From Nitrospirales bacterium (GTDB taxonomy: Bacteria; Nitrospirota; Nitrospiria; Nitrospirales; UBA8639), in the NCBI GenBank assembly GCA_021604105.1, contig BQIW01000012.1, positions 1 through 64,000 on the forward strand: DNA of 64,000 nt, in the 5' to 3' direction. Made by a program: the position numbers and the translations under genes. Below the pieces are notes generated by a model that was given only the letters and a program-made list of their open reading frames with translations, had not been told where the DNA came from and did no database searches. This document shows positions 52,496-60,607 of this stretch, in pieces. Position 1 is the first letter of the stretch, and each line of letters starts with the position of its first letter.

Positions 52496-53185
52496 ATGAA
52501 ATCCTTGGTGTTGCCGGATATTGAAGCCTATGCCGAAGCGCACTCCTTGCCGGAATCGGAGGTGTGTCGCCGACTTCGGGAGGAAACGTATCGAAGTATG
52601 GACTGCCCGCAGATGGTCGTCGGTCCATTGGAAGGCGCCTTTTTAAAGGTCATGGCGTTGAGTGTGGGAGCCAGGCGGGTGTTGGAAATCGGAACGTTTA
52701 CCGGCTACAGCGCCCTCTGTATGGCGGAATGCCTACCGGATGATGGAACCGTCGTCACGTGCGATATCGATCCTGAATCCACAGACATGGCCAAGCGGTA
52801 TTGGGGTCAGAGCCCTCATGGGACAAAGATCCATCTCCGACTCGGTCCCGCCCTGGAAACGTTGGCGACATTGACGGGAACATTTGACCTGATCTTCATC
52901 GATGCCGACAAAGCCAATTATGTGAATTATTTTCTTCAGGCATTACCGTTATTATCGGATCATGGCGTCATGCTCATTGATAATGTGTTGTGGAATGGGG
53001 ATGTGCTGATACATCCTGCTCCGGATAGCCATACGGCGGCCATTCAGGAACTGAACCAAGTGGTGCATGCCGAGCCGAGGGTCTCAGCGGTGCTGCTGAC
53101 CATTCGCGATGGGATTTTCTTGATCAAGTTGCGACCATCCCCCAACGCCAATGCTCGGACGGCGCAACAACAGGCACAGCAATAA
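52496..53185 (+). CDS. SAM-dependent O-methyltransferase (family 3, caffeoyl-CoA OMT-like)
   Basis: The 229-residue protein shows motif I RVLEIGTFTGYSALCMAECL, the acidic CDIDPE after it, DLIFIDADKANYVNYF (metal/catalytic region) and VMLIDNVLWNGDV. Members methylate catechol-type hydroxyls with a divalent metal. The bacterial substrate here is unknown. ATG 52496 behind AAAGGGGG is preferred to ATG 52469. A Gln/Ala-rich tail ends the protein. It is the last housekeeping-like gene before the accessory region. Confidence 0.93.
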   Translation: MKSLVLPDIEAYAEAHSLPESEVCRRLREETYRSMDCPQMVVGPLEGAFLKVMALSVGARRVLEIGTFTGYSALCMAECLPDDGTVVTCDIDPESTDMAKRYWGQSPHGTKIHLRLGPALETLATLTGTFDLIFIDADKANYVNYFLQALPLLSDHGVMLIDNVLWNGDVLIHPAPDSHTAAIQELNQVVHAEPRVSAVLLTIRDGIFLIKLRPSPNANARTAQQQAQQ

Positions 53186-53386
53186 GAACTTCCACAGCAC
53201 CGGTTCTCGCCAACGTTCATGAGTCAATCCACCGGCCTTTTTTCGTCTCTTTCCGCCCATACGAATCGGGAGGAATATTCCGCATGCCCGGTCAGTTGAT
53301 TCTATTATTCTTTAGAATTAGGCTATGGCCGGATTGGTGACAACCGTGCGGAAGGAAGAAAAGAGCGATGACAGAAGGGATGAGGC

Positions 53387-55363
53387 ATGAAGCCACATGC
53401 GTTTGTCGCGATGCCGTTCGGCGTGAAGAAAGATCGCCAAGGCACCGAGATTGATTTCAATCGCGTCTATGCTGAATTGATCAAGCCTGCCCTTGAGGGG
53501 GTGGGCCTGAATGTTTTCCGTGCGGACAAAGAGGAACGCGCCGGTGACATCCGCACGGACATGTTCCAGGAACTTCTTATCGCCGACCTCGTGTTGGCCG
53601 ACCTCACTATTGATAACCCCAACGTCTGGTACGAACTGGGCGTGCGCCATGCGCTGCGGGCGCGCGGGGTGGTCCTGGTCTGTGGCGGCCAAATGACGAT
53701 GGCCTTCGATCTGTATACCGACCGCAAACTTCGATACAGCATCAAAAACAGTGGACCCGATCCGGCGACATTAGAGCAGGACCAGAAGAACCTTTCGGAC
53801 ATCGTCAAGGCCACCATGGAGTCGTGGCACGGGCGCAAGGTGAGTCCGGTCTATCAACTGATGCCCAACCTTCAGGAGCCGGACTGGAAGTCGTTGCGCA
53901 TCGGGAATGTACGCGAATTCTGGGAACAGCATGAGGCATGGGAAAGCCGCGTCGAGGTCGCGCGTAAGACGGGATATATCGGCGATGTCCTGGTTCTGGC
54001 CGACGAAGCACCCATTGCCGCCTTTCGGTCGGAAGCATGGATCAAGGCCGGCGGCGCATTGCGAAAAGCCGAACACTTCGACTTTGCATTGGAACAGCTC
54101 GACCGTGGTCTGACCATCGATCCGCTTCATCTCATTGGTCTCCGTGAGCGGGGTATTTGCTTACAGCGACTGGCCTTGGCCAAAAACCCCGGCCATTCAT
54201 TGGATCGGACGCGTGCCCACTACCGCAAGGTCTTGGATCTGTATCCACAGGATTCTGAGACCTGGGCATTGCTCGGCCGTGTCGACAAGGATGCCTGGAT
54301 TGCCGCGTGGCGTCAGCCGGGCAAACTGCCAGAGCAGATGCGAGACGAAGCAGCCTATGAAGACGCTTTGTTGCGCGCGGCAATCGACAGTTATGCCAGA
54401 GCCTACCGCCGCAACCCCAGTCATTACTATTCCGGCATCAACGCCCTTACCTTGATGCATCTCTACCGTCATTTAACCGACGACACCCGCTATGACGGGG
54501 ACCAATCCAGTATGGCCGGGGCTGTACGATTTGCCGCCGAATGTGAACCGGATGAGCAGCAGTGGTTCTGGTCCAAAGCGACGCTCGGCGATCTGGAAGT
54601 GTTGATCGGCACGCCGGAGACGACGAAGGCGGCTTATAAGGAAGCCATCGCCAGGAACGAGAAGGACTGGTTCGCGCTCAAATCCAGCTGCGCGCAATTG
54701 CAACTCCTCAAAGACCTGGATTTCCGTCAGGACACCGTCGGTGCAGGTCTGGCTACCTTCGACCGCGCATTACAGAAGCTGGAGAAACCGGATGACCGCT
54801 GGCGACCCCGGCAGGTGTTCCTCTTTAGTGGGCACATGATTGATGCACCGGGGAGACACCCCCCGCGTTTTCCTGCCGAGAAAGGGGCCGTGGCTGCCCA
54901 GAAAATCGCAGAGGTCTTGGAACAACTGGGCGCCGGCCCGGAAGATCTTGCACTCACGCAAGGTGCCTGTGGTGGAGACCTGCTGTTCACAGAGGCTTGT
55001 CAGCACCGCAAAGTGTTCGTCCAGTGGTTGCAGCCGTTCGATGAACCGGAGTTCATTCAGAAATCCGTCATCTGTAGAGGCGAAGGCTGGCGCACTCGAT
55101 ACCTGGGGGCAAAAGCCACACTCACACGGGGAGTGCGCTCCGCACCGGAACAACTCGGCCCACCTCCAAAAGGCGTGGACCCCTTTGAACGGTGCAATCT
55201 GTGGTTGCTCTACACCGCGCTGGCGTATGGCGTGGAAAAGGTACACTTCATCTGTTTGTGGGATGGCGGCGGAGGTGATGGGCCGGGCGGGACCGCGCAC
55301 ATGTATCAGGAAGTGAAGGGCAGAACAGGAAACGTCACCTGGATTGACAGCCGAAGTCTCTAG
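53387..55363 (+). CDS. TIR/deoxyribosyltransferase-like + TPR (DUF4071-like) + SLOG-like protein
   Basis: The 658-residue protein has three parts. Residues 1-110 are a Rossmann-like domain with HAFVAMPFG, DIRTDMFQELLIADLVLADL and NPNVWYELGVRHAL, the pattern shared by nucleoside 2-deoxyribosyltransferase-like and TIR-like domains of conflict systems. The catalytic Glu would be in YELG. Residues 180-460 are helical repeats resembling the TRAF-binding/DUF4071 region (FDFALEQLDRGLTIDPLHLI). Residues 470-658 have a second Rossmann-like domain, VFLFSGHMIDAPGRHPPRFP and LTQGACGGDLLFTEACQ, that looks like a SLOG nucleotide-sensing domain. It probably starts a three-gene operon with the patatin and the TIR-receiver gene. 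It is visibly GC-richer than upstream DNA. Confidence 0.7.
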   Translation: MKPHAFVAMPFGVKKDRQGTEIDFNRVYAELIKPALEGVGLNVFRADKEERAGDIRTDMFQELLIADLVLADLTIDNPNVWYELGVRHALRARGVVLVCGGQMTMAFDLYTDRKLRYSIKNSGPDPATLEQDQKNLSDIVKATMESWHGRKVSPVYQLMPNLQEPDWKSLRIGNVREFWEQHEAWESRVEVARKTGYIGDVLVLADEAPIAAFRSEAWIKAGGALRKAEHFDFALEQLDRGLTIDPLHLIGLRERGICLQRLALAKNPGHSLDRTRAHYRKVLDLYPQDSETWALLGRVDKDAWIAAWRQPGKLPEQMRDEAAYEDALLRAAIDSYARAYRRNPSHYYSGINALTLMHLYRHLTDDTRYDGDQSSMAGAVRFAAECEPDEQQWFWSKATLGDLEVLIGTPETTKAAYKEAIARNEKDWFALKSSCAQLQLLKDLDFRQDTVGAGLATFDRALQKLEKPDDRWRPRQVFLFSGHMIDAPGRHPPRFPAEKGAVAAQKIAEVLEQLGAGPEDLALTQGACGGDLLFTEACQHRKVFVQWLQPFDEPEFIQKSVICRGEGWRTRYLGAKATLTRGVRSAPEQLGPPPKGVDPFERCNLWLLYTALAYGVEKVHFICLWDGGGGDGPGGTAHMYQEVKGRTGNVTWIDSRSL

Positions 55364-55449
55364 CGCACGTTTTTTGTGCAATGTGAATGTCGCAGAAACC
55401 AGCGAATCTGAAACCGCCCACTGAGAGATACCAAGACGCCGGAGATCAC

Positions 55450-56619
55450 ATGAATGAGCCATTGATCGCCCGAATACAATCTCCCGGCCCTAAGAAAATC
55501 CTGGCCTGTGACGGTGGCGGAATCCTTGGACTGATGAGCGTAGAAATTCTGGCCAAGGTGGAGGCAGATCTTCGTACACATCTCGACAAACCGACCATGG
55601 TTCTCGCGGACTGGTTTGACTTTGTCTGCGGGACCAGCACCGGAGCCATCATCGCCGCCTGCATCTCGGCGGGGATGTCCATGGACACGATACGGGCCTT
55701 CTATGTGAGTAGCGGGGAACAGATGTTTGACAAGGCCTCGGTGTTCAAGCGACTGCGCTATAGCTATAACGATGAACCGCTGGCGGCGAAACTGCGGACC
55801 GAACTCAACCGGGCGCTCGGCTATCCTGACGATGCAGCACCCGCCACCCTTGGTGATCCGGGATTACGAACGCTGCTGATGATGGTGCTGCGCAATCACA
55901 CCACGGATTCACCATGGCCGGTATGGAACAATCCACACGCAAAATACAATCAACCGGACCGCAAGGACTGCAACCTCCATTTACCGCTGTGGCAGATGGT
56001 GCGCGCCAGCACGGCGGCGCCGACGTTCTTCCCGCCTGAGGTGGTCATCTTCGCTCCGGGAACGTCGAATGAGTATCAATTCATCTTTGTCGACGGTGGT
56101 GTGACCACGTACAACAATCCGGCGTTCCTGGCCTTTCAGATGGCGACGACCGCCCCGTACAAGGTCAACTGGCCCACTGGTACGGATCAGTTGTTGATCG
56201 TATCCATCGGGACAGGTGGTGTGGCCAAATCACGTCCCGATCTTCAGGCGGATGATCTCTGGCTACTGGATCATGCGAAAAATATTCCCGGGGCTTTGAT
56301 GAATGCGGCCAGCGCGGGGTGGGATATGGCCTGTCGCATGTTGGGGGAATGCCGGTTCGGCGCACCGATCGATCGTGAAATCGGCGACATGTTGGTGCCG
56401 GATGGGACCACGATGAACTGGACCGGACCCAAACAGTTTACCTATGTGCGCTACGACCCTGATGTCAGCCGGACCGGTCTCGATGCGTTGGGGCTCGAAA
56501 CCGTGAAGGCGGAGAATGTGCAAGTCATGGACTCAGTGACCTACATCCCCGACATTCAGCGGGTGGGTGAGGCCTACGCGAAGAACTATGTGAGCCTGAG
56601 CCATTTTCATCCATTCTAA
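55450..56619 (+). CDS. Patatin-like phospholipase
   Basis: The 389-residue protein is a Ser-Asp lipid acyl hydrolase. The oxyanion loop is KILACDGGGILGLMSVEIL, the nucleophile elbow DFVCGTSTGAIIAACISAG (Ser in GTSTG), and the catalytic Asp is in FIFVDGGVTTYNNPA. The same fold serves as the CapV effector in CBASS, destroying the membrane on activation. ATG 55450 behind GGAG gives the compact protein, while ATG 55387 adds 21 non-conserved residues. The gene lies between two TIR-type genes, so it is a candidate effector of that module. Confidence 0.88.
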   Translation: MNEPLIARIQSPGPKKILACDGGGILGLMSVEILAKVEADLRTHLDKPTMVLADWFDFVCGTSTGAIIAACISAGMSMDTIRAFYVSSGEQMFDKASVFKRLRYSYNDEPLAAKLRTELNRALGYPDDAAPATLGDPGLRTLLMMVLRNHTTDSPWPVWNNPHAKYNQPDRKDCNLHLPLWQMVRASTAAPTFFPPEVVIFAPGTSNEYQFIFVDGGVTTYNNPAFLAFQMATTAPYKVNWPTGTDQLLIVSIGTGGVAKSRPDLQADDLWLLDHAKNIPGALMNAASAGWDMACRMLGECRFGAPIDREIGDMLVPDGTTMNWTGPKQFTYVRYDPDVSRTGLDALGLETVKAENVQVMDSVTYIPDIQRVGEAYAKNYVSLSHFHPF

Positions 56620-56653
56620 ACGAGAGGGCATAATCCACGGAGGGAAGAAGGGA

Positions 56654-57781
56654 ATGGAACCAGTCGATCTTTTTTATAGTTATGCCCATGAAGATGAGTC
56701 GTTGCGGGAAGAATTGGCCGGGCACCTGAAGATTATGGAGCGCCGTGGTGTGATTCGGCCATGGCATGATCGTTGTCTGGCTCCCGGACAGACGTGGGAT
56801 CAGGAGATTAACACGCAATTGGCGGCAGCAGACCTGGTCCTGCTTCTGGTCAGTGCCGATTTCATTAATTCGGATTATATCTGGGGAAAAGAACTGGATG
56901 TCGCCATGAAGCGGCATGCGAGTAAGGAAGCCAGCGTGGTGCCGGTGATGCTCCGCGCCGTGGATATCACCGACGCGCCCTTTGCCGCGTTGCAGGGTCT
57001 GCCAACGGACCTGCGGCCCGTGACCTCCTGGCCGAACCGGGATGAAGCGTGGACCGATGTGGCCAAAGGGATCCGGCGTACCGTGGAACAGATTCAGGCT
57101 GGATGGATTGAAAAGCCGCCACCGAGGCCTGCGGCGGTGGGTTTTACAAGAGGCGGGAGCGCAACCCCGTCAAGGCCATCGGGAACATCCGACGGCATAT
57201 CGAGCCCGAATTTGGGATCGGGCGACATGGTTCCTCCAGGGGTCGGAGAGCCTGCCTCCGACCCGATCCTCGAACGCGTACTCAGAGAGGTGTCAACCCA
57301 GGTCACAGAGGCTGCGAGAGCGCGAGGAGCCCGCGACATCGACCCGGCCAAGGCTCAACGGTATGCCCTGACACTGATCGACGCACCGGACCAAAAGCGC
57401 ATCCTCTGGGTCGATAATCGTCCGGCCAATAACCGGTTCGAGACTGCTGCCCTTGCCAAGCTTCAGGTCGAGGTGGTGGCGGTCACCAGTACCGACGCGG
57501 CATTGGCGCGGATCGCTTCGGACCCGGAGCCGTTCGACCTGGTGTTGTCAGATTGGGAGAGACCTGAGCTGCATCTCGACACGCTGAATGCGGGAATCCA
57601 CCTCCTGCGTCAATTGCGGGCGCGTCATCTGACCATGCCAGTCCTGTTCTATCATGGGAGTTCCAACGAGCGGGACCGGACCGCCCGCCGTGAGTTAGCC
57701 CTTCGCGAGGGCGCGTTTGGGGAAGCGGTCATGCCGGATGAGTTGCTTGGCCTGGTGATCAGCGCATTAGGCTTGGATTAA
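56654..57781 (+). CDS. TIR domain fused to a receiver-like domain
   Basis: Residues 1-125 form a TIR domain: DLFYSYAHEDESLREELAGH, AADLVLLLVSADFINSDYIW and the putative NADase Glu in GKELDVAM. A Pro/Gly/Ser-rich linker (about 150-200) leads to a C-terminal Rossmann domain (about 245-375) like a response-regulator receiver: RILWVDNRPANNRFETAALA, DLVLSDWERPE and MPVLFYHGSS. The phosphoacceptor-like Asp (LSD) is present, but the acidic pair is reduced and the late Lys is missing (GAFGEAVMPDEL), so phosphorylation is doubtful. The start is ATG 56654 after GGAGGGAAGAAGG. It is the third gene of the putative defence operon. Confidence 0.85.
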   Translation: MEPVDLFYSYAHEDESLREELAGHLKIMERRGVIRPWHDRCLAPGQTWDQEINTQLAAADLVLLLVSADFINSDYIWGKELDVAMKRHASKEASVVPVMLRAVDITDAPFAALQGLPTDLRPVTSWPNRDEAWTDVAKGIRRTVEQIQAGWIEKPPPRPAAVGFTRGGSATPSRPSGTSDGISSPNLGSGDMVPPGVGEPASDPILERVLREVSTQVTEAARARGARDIDPAKAQRYALTLIDAPDQKRILWVDNRPANNRFETAALAKLQVEVVAVTSTDAALARIASDPEPFDLVLSDWERPELHLDTLNAGIHLLRQLRARHLTMPVLFYHGSSNERDRTARRELALREGAFGEAVMPDELLGLVISALGLD

Positions 57782-57833
57782 GGCACGCCTTTATCAACGC
57801 CAGAAAAATCCTTTGGTAGAGCTATAACGGCTT

Positions 57834-58727
57834 CTAGGGGGCTATTCGGATTGTTTTGTCTCCTGCCGCCGGCTTGGCAAATTCGAATTTCAATTCATTG
57901 ATTTTTGCCAGGTAATGGCTCACGTTGTGGTCGCCGCACCGTTGATTGCGGGTCAGCCGGAGTCCGCGTGCGGCATAGGCGCGGCCGGCTCCCGCTCCAC
58001 AGAGGTGAATCACGGCGGCCAGATTTTGCTTTCGCTGGAGCGTGACCTTGCCGATCCGCTTCGGTCCCAACGTCTGGGTGACTTGGCGATCGAGCAACGC
58101 CGCCGTCAACTCGATGGCATGGCTCGGCAGGATGCGGGTATAGAGGCTGTTGAACCAGCACGATTTCCAATCGTGCCAGGGGCCGTCCTCGACCACCTCG
58201 TGGTCGTGGATACAATAGCGCTTCGCCTCGCTGAAGGTCCCGTCGGTAATCTGGTACATGCCAACCGCGCTCGAAGCCGGCTTGAACAGCTCCAAAGGAT
58301 TCCATGTCAATTGCCACCGCCAGTAGGTCCGTGCCACGGGATTGCCTCCGCCCTCGACCTGTGCCAGCGCAGACAGAAACTCCGGAGTGATGACCGCAGT
58401 CGCATGCTCACGGAAAAGCGATTCGTATTCCCTCCACGTCTCGACCGGGCTCTTGTTGAGTGATTGATCCAAGGGAAAGAAGATTTCGGTAGGTTTTTGG
58501 AAGGTATGAAACGCCCAGTTGACGCCGAGCCATAGAAGAAACAGGAAGGTCGGAATCACGACCACCCGAATGATCGGATGGGAGGCCAGCACTGCCCTCA
58601 TGATCGCACGGACCACTCGCCACCCTTGGCGCACGAAACCCCAGAGCAGAGTGAATGTTAGTCCACGCTTGCGCCTCGTCCGTGGGTGAGATTGTTTGGA
58701 AGTCAGTCGTTTGGGCTTCAACCCCAT
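57834..58727 (-). CDS. Membrane-anchored lytic transglycosylase-like protein
   Basis: The protein has a basic N terminus and one TM (about residues 55-75, IIRVVVIPTFLFLLWLGVNW). A soluxble-type SLT domain follows with the catalytic Glu in FLSALAQVEGGGNP and the motif SSAVGMYQITDGTFSEAKRY. Two C-terminal motifs, LAAVIHLCGAGAGRAYAARG and LKFEFAKP, follow. Such enzymes cut peptidoglycan between MurNAc and GlcNAc. ATG 58727 (297 residues) is preferred to a start at 58817. It is on the opposite strand between the two defence gene groups and is flanked by compositional changes, so it could have come with either. Confidence 0.75.
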   Translation of the reverse strand: MGLKPKRLTSKQSHPRTRRKRGLTFTLLWGFVRQGWRVVRAIMRAVLASHPIIRVVVIPTFLFLLWLGVNWAFHTFQKPTEIFFPLDQSLNKSPVETWREYESLFREHATAVITPEFLSALAQVEGGGNPVARTYWRWQLTWNPLELFKPASSAVGMYQITDGTFSEAKRYCIHDHEVVEDGPWHDWKSCWFNSLYTRILPSHAIELTAALLDRQVTQTLGPKRIGKVTLQRKQNLAAVIHLCGAGAGRAYAARGLRLTRNQRCGDHNVSHYLAKINELKFEFAKPAAGDKTIRIAP

Positions 58728-58969
58728 AAGTTTACTATAACCGATACAGAGGGGGAGAGGGCCTGGTCGGTTCCCTCTAACACGATAAAGCGGTGGTCGC
58801 TTGATTGATGCGCGCAATCAGGCATAGATCCAGACTAATCTTCGCGGGGAAGTAGGGGGAAGCTCAGGCGGACTGAAGTAGTATTGATATTTAGATTTAC
58901 ACAAGCCGCCTATAATGATCGTATTTTGTTGAATAGTGAGTTGACACAAATTTTACCAAAACGTAGTCT

Positions 58970-59619
58970 ATGCCAAATTTCCCTCTATTGAAACTGAAAA
59001 TACCCACACGCTCTTTGGTTTTGTTATTCAAAGGCAAGCAAAAAAAAGTGAAGGGACTAACGTCCTAGTTCTTGTTAGCGGGGGAATTGACTCAGCTGCC
59101 TGTGTGAATTTCTATTGCTCTCGAGGCGTGAAAGTTAGAGGGCTGTTTATAGATTATGGACAACTTTCGGCGAAAAGAGAGCTAAAGGCTGCCAGGCAAA
59201 TATGTACTCACTATGGCATTCAAATAACAGAGGTAGCATGTAGCGGATGCTCTGATAAGACTGAAGGAATTGTTCAAGGACGGAACGCGTTTCTTTTGTT
59301 CGCTGCCCTAATGGAATTCGGTAGACCGAGCGGGATTATAGCCCTGGGTATTCATGCCTGCACGCCCTATATTGATTGTTCTTCAGAATTCATTAAAGCT
59401 ATTCAGTCGACTTTTGATGACTACACTGACGGTAGAGTAAGACTTAGTGCTCCTTTTGTAGAGTGGAAAAAACAAGATATATGGCTCTATTGTCAAGAAA
59501 AACAAGTGCCGGTAAAGCTTACTTATAGTTGTGAAAAAGGATGCAAACCGCCGTGCGGGCGATGTCTGTCTTGTCTTGATAGAAAGGCCTTGTATGCTTT
59601 ACCGAAGCACGACGATTAG
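58970..59619 (+). CDS. QueC-like enzyme of type IV CBASS (Cap9-like), needs a -1 frameshift
   Basis: QueC makes preQ0 from carboxy-deazaguanine with ATP. The QueC-like proteins of type IV CBASS are remodelled relatives. The ATP loop VLVSGGIDSAACV (about 59062-59106) and the zinc site CEKGCKPPCGRCLSC near the C terminus are clear. The frame containing them has no ATG or GTG start before the loop. The neighbouring frame opens at ATG 58970 (MPNFPLLKLKIPTRSLVLLF) and runs to an A8 tract at 59040-59047. A -1 shift on CAA AAA AAA joins KGKQKK to SEGTNVLVLVSGG. Without it the shortest ORF starts at GTG 59104 and lacks the loop. The gene overlaps the TGT-like gene by 26 bases. Confidence 0.82.
59040..59047 (+). 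promoter_or_regulatory. A8 slippery tract, candidate -1 frameshift site
   Basis: In the frame of ATG 58970 the tract reads CAA AAA AAA GTG. Slipping back one base gives CAA AAA AAA AGT, entering the QueC-like frame. A AAA AAA is a known class of slippery heptamer, and A-runs of eight or more also cause transcriptional slippage. A simple one-base deletion or a base-calling error cannot be excluded. Confidence 0.6.
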
Positions 59620-60607
59620 GCACCCCTCTGGTGTCAGCTTAAAAACCCCCCTTCTCGTCCCCTCATTTTCGAGCAGGGGTTTTCGTTTTGATAAGAAGGA
59701 TAGGTCCGAAATACGCGATGTGTTTATCAATACTGCGGAGATACTCACTGATTCGATGTTAGTTAGCGCCTATGATATTGCGCACGGGCACCTGCCAAAA
59801 CCAGAAAGATTTCCATGCACTCCTTTTTTGACTATTGTTGATAGTGGAGGCTATGAGACCGGTGCCGATCACGATTTTTCTTCAATATATAAACATGCCC
59901 CTAAAGCGGAAGCGTGGAGCCTGAAGCAACTCCAAAAAGTCTTGGATACCTGGCCAGCTCGGATTCCTGCGGTCTTTGTTAATTATGATAGAGACAGTGT
60001 AGGCCAATCCCTGAGCAGGCAATTGACTAATGCGACCAAACTTTTTTCTCGGTATCCCAACCAGATGCATAATTTTCTGCTCAAGCCTACGTCCCGATGC
60101 AAAGGCCTGCTGCGTAATACCGTAAAGCTGTTGGAGCCTGTAGTTAAGGAGTTCGGTGCCTTTTCAATAATTGGCATAACTGAAAAAGAACTGGGACATA
60201 CGATGCTAGATCGAATGGAAACCGTAGCATCGCTCCGAGGCATACTGGATAAGGCTGGGAATAAATCTCCAATCCAGGTCTTTGGTGCCCTTGATCCCCT
60301 ATCATCGTGCCTATACTTTCTGGCTGGCGCAGAAATCTTTGATGGCCTTACATGGTTACGATTCGCTTATGCTGGAGGGCAATGTGTTTATCCACACAAT
60401 TATGGGGTTCTATCTGCTGGAGTTGAAGGTCACGACGATTTCATTCAGTCCAAAATGTTTTCTGATAACTATAGTGAGCTGAGAAAACTGCAGCTTGCGA
60501 TGCGAGACTTTGCCAGCACAAACAATTTCGCAAAGCTGAAACCTCATGAGAATTTCCTACATGAAGCTTACGATTCATTAGTTGGACGAATCGGAGGAGG
60601 TGCTTAA
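59594..60607 (+). CDS. TGT-like transglycosylase of type IV CBASS (Cap10-like)
   Basis: The 337-residue product belongs to the tRNA-guanine transglycosylase superfamily: TIRHPSGVSLKTPLLVPSFS, the catalytic-Asp-like FLTIVDSGGYETG and IQVFGALDPLSSCLYFLAGA with WLRFAYAGGQCVY. Such enzymes exchange a nucleobase for a 7-deazaguanine. In type IV CBASS a TGT-like protein accompanies the QueC-like one. Its length is shorter than bacterial Tgt, and the usual four-Cys zinc site is not evident. ATG 59594 behind AAAGG is chosen; a start at 59531 overlaps the QueC-like gene deeply. Its stop overlaps the CD-NTase start by one base. Confidence 0.82.
   Translation: MLYRSTTIRHPSGVSLKTPLLVPSFSSRGFRFDKKDRSEIRDVFINTAEILTDSMLVSAYDIAHGHLPKPERFPCTPFLTIVDSGGYETGADHDFSSIYKHAPKAEAWSLKQLQKVLDTWPARIPAVFVNYDRDSVGQSLSRQLTNATKLFSRYPNQMHNFLLKPTSRCKGLLRNTVKLLEPVVKEFGAFSIIGITEKELGHTMLDRMETVASLRGILDKAGNKSPIQVFGALDPLSSCLYFLAGAEIFDGLTWLRFAYAGGQCVYPHNYGVLSAGVEGHDDFIQSKMFSDNYSELRKLQLAMRDFASTNNFAKLKPHENFLHEAYDSLVGRIGGGA

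Noticed and set aside
54770-55462. 230-codon frame antisense to the TIR/TPR/SLOG gene
   Set aside because: It is a product of high GC and codon bias of the sense gene and has no family resemblance.
58941-58969. TTGACA with TAGTCT 17 bases downstream as promoter of the QueC-like gene
   Set aside because: It would start transcription after the ATG at 58970. TATAAT at 58911-58916 is a better -10, though its -35 is poor.
58970-60607. Dpd (deazaguanine in DNA) or Qat system
   Set aside because: Only QueC-like and TGT-like genes are present, with no Dpd helicase or nuclease genes and no QatA/QatB/TatD. The CD-NTase and SLATT genes fit CBASS.
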